Part shown: positions 14,793 through 19,344 of the stretch, in pieces
Layout: every line of letters starts with the position of its first letter
Position numbering within the stretch: the stretch's first letter is position 1
DNA from: Spirochaetales bacterium
GTDB taxonomy: Bacteria > Spirochaetota > Spirochaetia > Treponematales > UBA12059
Direction of reading: 5' to 3'
DNA: 19,344 nucleotides
Assembly (NCBI GenBank): GCA_016938515.1
Contig: JAFGUM010000175.1
Span: forward strand, 1 to 19,344
Notes under the pieces: model-generated
What the model was told of the DNA's origin: nothing
Databases searched by the model: none
Seen by the model: the letters and a program-made list of their open reading frames with translations, nothing else
Translations under genes and position numbers: made by a program

Positions 14793-16608
14793 GATATCCT
14801 ACCTGGATGGTTCAAGGCTCGGCCGCGGCCTGGTTGCCGGAGCCAGGCGCCTTATCGAGAGCGCCGGCTTCCTGGATCGCATCAACGTGTTCCCGGTAGC
14901 CGACGGCGATACCGGCGCCAATATGGCAGCCACCGTGGTGTCGATGTCTGGCGCCTTGTCACTTGCCGCGGTTCCGTCGATTGGCGCCGTAGCCCGTCAG
15001 GCCGCGGACGCCGCGCTAGAGGGCTCACGCGGGAACTCCGGCGCAATACTCGCCGAGTTTTTCCAGGGCCTCGCGGAGGACCTCGCCGCTGAAGCGCGCG
15101 TGGGTACCAGGCGTTTTGCGGAAGCCGTCGTGCACGCGGCGGCGGCGGCCAGGGTCGCGCTGTCATTCCCCAAGGAAGGTACCATCATAACGGTTCTGCA
15201 CGACTGGGCTGCCTCCGTTCATCGCATCGCCCAGTCCAGCGACGATTTTATAGTACTGTTCAGGGAGTCGCTGAAAGCGGCCCGCGCGTCGCTGGAGCGA
15301 ACCACGAACCTCCTCCCTGAATTGAAAAAAGCCGGTGTCGTGGACGCAGGGGCGATGGGATTTGTGCGCCTTGTCGAGGGCATATGCCAGTACATGCAAC
15401 ATGGCCATCTGAGAGACTCCATCCCAGGCACCGCTGGCGCCTTCGATGTGCCGGAGCCCGAATGGGAAGAACCCGTGTCTTCCGGTGGCCAGGCGCCGAC
15501 GTACCGTTACTGTGTTGAAGCCCAAATCGCGGGGACAGAGCTCAACCCACCCGCTCTGCGCGAAGCGCTCGCGGCGCTAGGCGATTCTGTAGTCGTCGCC
15601 GGTTCGCGGACGCGCATCAAAGCGCACGTCCACAGTGACCACCCCGCCAAGGTTTTTGGCGCGATGGCCGCTTTTGGTACGGTTGAGCGACAGAAGGCCG
15701 ACGATATGCGCCTGCAGCTGCTTCGGGCGGCCGCGGGACATCGACGCTGCGCCGTGGTCGTAGACTCCGCGTGCGACGTGCCCGACGCGGATTGCCTGCG
15801 CCTGGGCGTAGAGACGGTTCCCGTGCAGGTTATAGTACACGGTGAGTCGCTGATGGACGGAATAGGCCTGTCAAGCGACGACTTCGTCGAGTATCTCGCC
15901 GGCAAGCCGGAGGCTTACCCGACGACGTCCCAGCCAGGCGCCGCCTCGTTTGCGAGAAAGTACGACCTGGCGCTGGGATACGCTGACGACGCCGTATACA
16001 TAGGCATATCAGAGCGGCTGTCTGGCACGCTCGAAGCGGGTAGACGGGCCGCGGCTGCATCCCGAAACGCCGCCCGGCTCCACGTGGTGGACACGCGGCA
16101 GATATCGGTAGCGGCCGGGCTCGTGGCGAGAAAAGCCGCGGAGGTAGCCGCCATGGGAGCCGGGGTGGACGAGGTGATGGCCGCGGCAGAGGCGGCGAGA
16201 AGATCGGTCAAGCTGCTGGTCGTAACGAAGAGCCTTGATGGCCTCCTGCGGAGCGGCCGCCTCAAGGGGCTCAAGGGCCTGGCTGCGCGGGCTTTGGGCA
16301 TCAATCCCATTCTTACCATCAAAGCCGATGGCGCGGCTGGTACTGACGGCGTCTACTTTGGCAAGGGTAACGGCTTCAAGGCCGTGCTCAAGCGCGTCGC
16401 CTCGTACCTTGCCCCCGGCGCTGCGCTGGAAGCCATAATCGGCCATGTCGACGCGCCAAAGGAAGCCCAGGCTCTCGCCGACGAGCTGTCAAACCGCTAC
16501 ACCGTCGCGAGCCCTATAGGCATCACGACCATATCACCGGCCCTCGCGGCACACGCCGGCCTTGGTACCGTGGTGCTGGGCTTCCTGACGCCGGAGCCGA
16601 AGGCGTGA
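14788..16608 (+). CDS. Fatty acid kinase fusion: FakA-type Dak2 + FakB-type DegV domains
   Basis: One chain of 606 residues combines both halves of bacterial fatty acid kinase. Numbers here count from GTG 14761, an alternative start 9 codons upstream. The Dak2 ATP-binding domain (about 10-215) has NVFPVADGDTGANM with Asp48/Asp50 and EGSRGNSGAILAEFF. The middle domain (about 245-325) keeps Cys251 and HVH (289-291). The DegV part (about 329-615) begins VVVDSACDVP and has PTTSQPGA (387-394), SERLSGT (417-423), VVDT and GHVDAP. In two-protein systems FakB holds the fatty acid and FakA phosphorylates it to acyl phosphate. I prefer ATG 14788 because FakA homologues begin there. The 4-bp overlap with plsY, which uses acyl phosphate, supports the role. 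Confidence 0.87.
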   Translation: MQISYLDGSRLGRGLVAGARRLIESAGFLDRINVFPVADGDTGANMAATVVSMSGALSLAAVPSIGAVARQAADAALEGSRGNSGAILAEFFQGLAEDLAAEARVGTRRFAEAVVHAAAAARVALSFPKEGTIITVLHDWAASVHRIAQSSDDFIVLFRESLKAARASLERTTNLLPELKKAGVVDAGAMGFVRLVEGICQYMQHGHLRDSIPGTAGAFDVPEPEWEEPVSSGGQAPTYRYCVEAQIAGTELNPPALREALAALGDSVVVAGSRTRIKAHVHSDHPAKVFGAMAAFGTVERQKADDMRLQLLRAAAGHRRCAVVVDSACDVPDADCLRLGVETVPVQVIVHGESLMDGIGLSSDDFVEYLAGKPEAYPTTSQPGAASFARKYDLALGYADDAVYIGISERLSGTLEAGRRAAAASRNAARLHVVDTRQISVAAGLVARKAAEVAAMGAGVDEVMAAAEAARRSVKLLVVTKSLDGLLRSGRLKGLKGLAARALGINPILTIKADGAAGTDGVYFGKGNGFKAVLKRVASYLAPGAALEAIIGHVDAPKEAQALADELSNRYTVASPIGITTISPALAAHAGLGTVVLGFLTPEPKA

Positions 16609-17264
16609 CAGGAATCGCGGCTGCGCTGGCGCTGTCGTACCTGCTCGGCTCTTTTCCGAGCGCCATCGTCGTTGGCACCTTGTTCTTCCACCGCGACCCG
16701 CGCCGAGAAGGCTCTGGCAACTCGGGTGGCACGAACGCGTTTCGGGTGTTTGGCTGGAAAGCCGGCCTGCTCGTGTCTACTCTGGACGTAGCCAAGGGGA
16801 TGGTGGCGGCTGGCGTCGTATCCCGCCTGGTGGATCCGGCCGTGCTTCCAGCCGACGGAGCCTCGCTGCTGTGCGGGATAGCGGCTGTAGTGGGGCACGT
16901 CTGGACCGTGTTCGCGGGTTTCAAGGGGGGCAAGGGCGTCGCGACAGCCGCGGGTGCCCTCCTCGTCTTCGCGCCGCTTCATTTCGCTGCCGCCCTCGTC
17001 GCCTTTGTCCTGGTGTTGCTCTCAACCGGTATCGTGTCTCTATCGTCTATGGCAGCTGCTGTAGGACTGTCCGCGTCGGTAGCCGTGGTGGCTATCGCGG
17101 GACACTACGTCTCGCCATGGCTAGCCGGTTTTGCCGCGTTCGCGACGCCGTTCATCGTGTTTACGCACCGCGCCAACATAGGCCGCCTCGTGCGCGGCCA
17201 AGAGTCGCGCTTTGAGAAGGTTGCGCTGTTGAGGCGGCTATTCAGACCCAGGCGCGGCAACTAG
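16605..17264 (+). CDS. plsY: Acyl-phosphate:glycerol-3-phosphate acyltransferase PlsY
   Basis: PlsY is a membrane enzyme that makes lysophosphatidic acid from acyl phosphate and glycerol-3-phosphate. The 219-residue product has several hydrophobic helices and the three conserved loops: GSFPSA with REGSGNSGGTNAFR, GHVWTVFAGFKGGKG (the glycine-rich G3P-binding part) and HRANIGRLVRGQESRF near the end. The GTG start at 16605 overlaps the stop of the kinase fusion by 4 bp (GTGA), with GAAGG upstream, so the two proteins are probably made together. The acyl phosphate made by PlsX in most bacteria may come here from the fused kinase. plsX is not in the window. Confidence 0.96.
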   Translation: MTGIAAALALSYLLGSFPSAIVVGTLFFHRDPRREGSGNSGGTNAFRVFGWKAGLLVSTLDVAKGMVAAGVVSRLVDPAVLPADGASLLCGIAAVVGHVWTVFAGFKGGKGVATAAGALLVFAPLHFAAALVAFVLVLLSTGIVSLSSMAAAVGLSASVAVVAIAGHYVSPWLAGFAAFATPFIVFTHRANIGRLVRGQESRFEKVALLRRLFRPRRGN

Positions 17265-17286
17265 CAGGCCGACGCCAGAAGCGGCT

Positions 17287-17931
17287 CTACATACCGTAGG
17301 GGAACAGCGTTCCCTGCCTGTCACGCAAGCGCGCTTCTATGGTCCTGACGATGGCGTCGAGATCCTTGCCCTGCGCGACGAAGTCCAGTCGGTCACCTGG
17401 CACGACGAGTACCGGTGACAGATCAAACCCGTCTATCCATTCTTCGTACAGCCGGTTGAGGCCGTCCAGGTATTCATCTGGAATATCCGCCTCAAACTCC
17501 CGTCCGCGTTGCGCTATGCGCTTTCTGAGCGTGGGTACCGACGCCTTCAGGTAGACCACGAGATCGGGAGCCGGCAAGAGGCCCGTCAGCGTGCGGTACA
17601 GATCGCTATACGTTGCCCAGTCGCGCGAGCTCATCGATCCCCGCTCGAACAGGTTGCGCGCGAACACTTCGGCATCCTCGTACATGGATCTGTCCTGGAC
17701 CACGGAAAATGGGTCGTCCATCAGCGCGCGGTGCGAGCGCACGCGGTGCGTCAGAAAGAACGCTTGCGACTGGAAAGCCCAGCGCTCCATGTTGGCGTAG
17801 AAGTCCTGGAGGTAGGGGTTCTCGGCTACCGGTTCGTAGTATGGCCGGTAGCCGAGGCGCTCGGCGAGGAGTCCCACGAGCGTCGATTTGCCCGCGCCTA
17901 TATTGCCCGCGAGCACCACGTATTTTTTCAT
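17287..17931 (-). CDS. Deoxynucleoside kinase (dAdo/dGuo kinase family)
   Basis: This 214-residue protein is a salvage kinase that phosphorylates a deoxynucleoside at 5' with a nucleoside triphosphate. It has the P-loop GNIGAGKST (9-17), the catalytic-base region YYEPVAENPY with Glu33, the DRSMYED motif (80-86) where Arg81 contacts the substrate, and the arginine-rich lid KRIAQRGREFE. Length and motifs match the bacterial dAK/dGK group. The natural substrate (dA, dG or dC) cannot be read with certainty. It begins 2 bp after the stop of the MCP-like gene, so it is the second gene of that unit. No clear Shine-Dalgarno is present, consistent with translational coupling. Confidence 0.9.
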   Translation of the reverse strand: MKKYVVLAGNIGAGKSTLVGLLAERLGYRPYYEPVAENPYLQDFYANMERWAFQSQAFFLTHRVRSHRALMDDPFSVVQDRSMYEDAEVFARNLFERGSMSSRDWATYSDLYRTLTGLLPAPDLVVYLKASVPTLRKRIAQRGREFEADIPDEYLDGLNRLYEEWIDGFDLSPVLVVPGDRLDFVAQGKDLDAIVRTIEARLRDRQGTLFPYGM

Positions 17932-17933
17932 CG

Positions 17934-19344
17934 CTACTCGGTGATTCTATCCCGGGTCTCTGCGGCTTCTTCCAGCTTGGCTCTCAGCTCGACCATGCGC
18001 TGTACGTTGTCGTGGCCCAGCTCGTTGAGCGTCGCGGCCCTCGCGAGGAGGGCGTCACACGAGTCGACCATGCGGGAAGCCGCTTCGCGCATGGCCGTAG
18101 CGACCGACCTCGCCGACGCCGCGCGGGACGCGGCATCGTGGAAGGCCGCCTTCGTGTCATCGGCGGCTGCCTGTGCCGAGTCGGCCAGGGCGCCAAATCC
18201 CCGCACGGCTTCTGTCGCGCCGACGGCTCCGGCGGAAATTTCGTGCAATCGCTCCAGCAGATCTCCCAGTGCCGATGCTACGGCCTGAATCTCTTCGTTG
18301 AGCCGCGAGAAGAACTCCATGGTCTTCTGGCTGGCCAGCGATGCTCCCGCCACCGTGTTCTGCGTTTCAGTGAGTATGGCCGCGATAGATCCCGAGCCTT
18401 CCGCCGTCGTTTCCGACAACGTGCGAATCTCCTCGGCAACCACGGCGAAGCCTTTACCCGCTTCTCCGGCGTGCGCGGCCTCAATCGCAGCGTTCATGCC
18501 GAGCATGTTCGTCCGCTCGGCAACCTCGCCTATGAGCGCGTTCATCTCGTCCATCTTGCCGGTGGCTGACACGATGGCGGTGATCCCTTCGCCTATCCGC
18601 GATACTCGTTCTTCGCCATCCCGAGCGAGCTCCACGAGAGCTGCTACGGAATCCCGCCGTTCGCCGGCTGCCCGGCCCACGTCCTGTATCGATTCGAGCA
18701 TCTCAGATATGGACGCCGAGGCTTCCAGCACCTTTTCAGAGTATTCTACGAGCGAACGCTTGACCCGGTTCTGCGCGTCGTCTGCCACAGATTCACCAGC
18801 TTCGGCCGAGTTGAGATCCTCTTCAAGCGAGACGATGCCAGCGGTCTCTTCGGCCGCGGCGATTCTGAGCTCCCTCGCTGATGCCGACAAGCTCTCCGCC
18901 GCGCTGGACAGCTTTGTGCCGATCCCCAAAGCCGCGGCCTGCGCCTCTGTGACAGCGGCCGCCATGCTTTCGTACTGGCGCTTGGCCGCGTCGGCTGAGC
19001 GTTCTGTTTCGGCCACCAGATCAGACTGCATGCGCACGGCCATCGCGCCAAAAATTCCACCGGCGATGATGACTACCGCGGTGGTGCCGAGCGACTGGGC
19101 CGCGAGCTCGGTAACGACGCCGCCGTCGAGGGGTAGCGTGTCGAGCGTGTACAGCGCCGCTACTGCGCCCAGGTTGAGAACCGTTATGACCACAGACTGA
19201 GCCGGTTTCGCGGCCACGAGAGCCGAAGTTACAGCGAGGAAGCCGCCAAGCGTGCCAAAAACGTAGCATTCGTAGACATTCTGGTACTGGTCAAACTTGA
19301 TCGCCGCGAACATAACCGCGAAGAGCGTGTACAGGAACATTGAC
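17934..19344 (-). CDS. Methyl-accepting chemotaxis-like transducer (5' end may lie outside)
   Basis: At least 468 residues are visible from an ATG at 19340. The codon before it is also open, so the true start may lie beyond the right edge. The N-terminal part has about four hydrophobic segments (near 1-15, 27-45, 49-66 and 86-104) and no recognisable periplasmic sensor or HAMP domain. A long coiled coil follows. The signalling tip, about residues 273-302, has [20 protein letters not shown] and [15 protein letters not shown], the family hallmark that contacts CheA/CheW. No CheR-binding pentapeptide is seen at the C-terminus. The membrane-embedded input suggests sensing within the membrane (inference). 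It is followed after 2 bp by the deoxynucleoside kinase gene. Confidence 0.85.
   Translation of the reverse strand, partial: SMFLYTLFAVMFAAIKFDQYQNVYECYVFGTLGGFLAVTSALVAAKPAQSVVITVLNLGAVAALYTLDTLPLDGGVVTELAAQSLGTTAVVIIAGGIFGAMAVRMQSDLVAETERSADAAKRQYESMAAAVTEAQAAALGIGTKLSSAAESLSASARELRIAAAEETAGIVSLEEDLNSAEAGESVADDAQNRVKRSLVEYSEKVLEASASISEMLESIQDVGRAAGERRDSVAALVELARDGEERVSRIGEGITAIVSATGKMDEMNALIGEVAERTNMLGMNAAIEAAHAGEAGKGFAVVAEEIRTLSETTAEGSGSIAAILTETQNTVAGASLASQKTMEFFSRLNEEIQAVASALGDLLERLHEISAGAVGATEAVRGFGALADSAQAAADDTKAAFHDAASRAASARSVATAMREAASRMVDSCDALLARAATLNELGHDNVQRMVELRAKLEEAAETRDRITE

Noticed and set aside
17265..17286. Possible terminator between plsY and the deoxynucleoside kinase
   Set aside because: Only a 4-bp GCCG/CGGC stem with no T tract; too weak to call.
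17613..19200. Long plus-strand frames opposite the MCP-like and kinase genes
   Set aside because: They are antisense to clear coding sequence and low in complexity, without start signals or family motifs.
1..19344. CRISPR arrays, tRNA or rRNA genes, insertion sequences
   Set aside because: I looked for regularly spaced repeats, tRNA-like cloverleaf ends and transposase motifs and saw none, though a covariance search would be more sensitive.

Overview
The window is a GC-rich bacterial chromosome segment, almost fully coding. It carries 17 protein genes, two of them cut by the window edges. I see no rRNA, tRNA, CRISPR array, transposase or phage gene. The gene content fits a spirochaete of the Treponema/Spirochaeta type: HPr kinase next to HPr, a PP2C/STAS/RsbW partner-switching set beside grpE-dnaK, rpoN with hpf, a Dak2-DegV fusion and an MCP-like protein. 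The taxonomic call is an inference from gene content (about 0.6). ATA isoleucine codons are frequent across the window and base composition does not shift visibly, so nothing looks recently imported except a short inverted-repeat element.

Layout. (1) 1-4152, minus strand, read right to left: a CBS-PP2C phosphatase, HPr kinase/phosphorylase, HPr, and a NtrY-like sensor kinase that runs off the left edge. (2) 4298-5154, plus: a STAS anti-anti-sigma protein and an RsbW-like kinase overlapping by 4 bp, followed by a U-tract terminator. With the divergent phosphatase they form a complete partner-switching set. (3) 5191-6894, minus: rpoN (sigma-54, TTG start) then hpf. (4) 7169-11098, plus: grpE-dnaK-dnaJ, with a 147-bp inverted-repeat element between dnaK and dnaJ. 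(5) 11111-11853, minus: thiol peroxidase tpx then a small heavy-metal-binding protein, convergent with dnaJ across a shared hairpin. (6) 12028-17264, plus: a PlsC-like acyltransferase, an MFS_2/GPH-family transporter, a fatty-acid-kinase fusion (FakA-type Dak2 plus FakB-type DegV in one chain) and PlsY. (7) 17287-19344, minus: an MCP-like transducer then a deoxynucleoside kinase.

The most interesting region is 12-17.3 kb. The FakA-FakB fusion should bind and phosphorylate a fatty acid. PlsY should pass the acyl phosphate to glycerol-3-phosphate. The PlsC-like enzyme could add the second chain. The transporter belongs to the superfamily that also contains the animal lysophospholipid carrier MFSD2A, so it may import a lipid precursor rather than a sugar. 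A perfect 9-bp inverted repeat (14762-14792) encloses a candidate -10 box and the likely start codon of the fusion gene, which suggests a dedicated operator or a translation-controlling hairpin.
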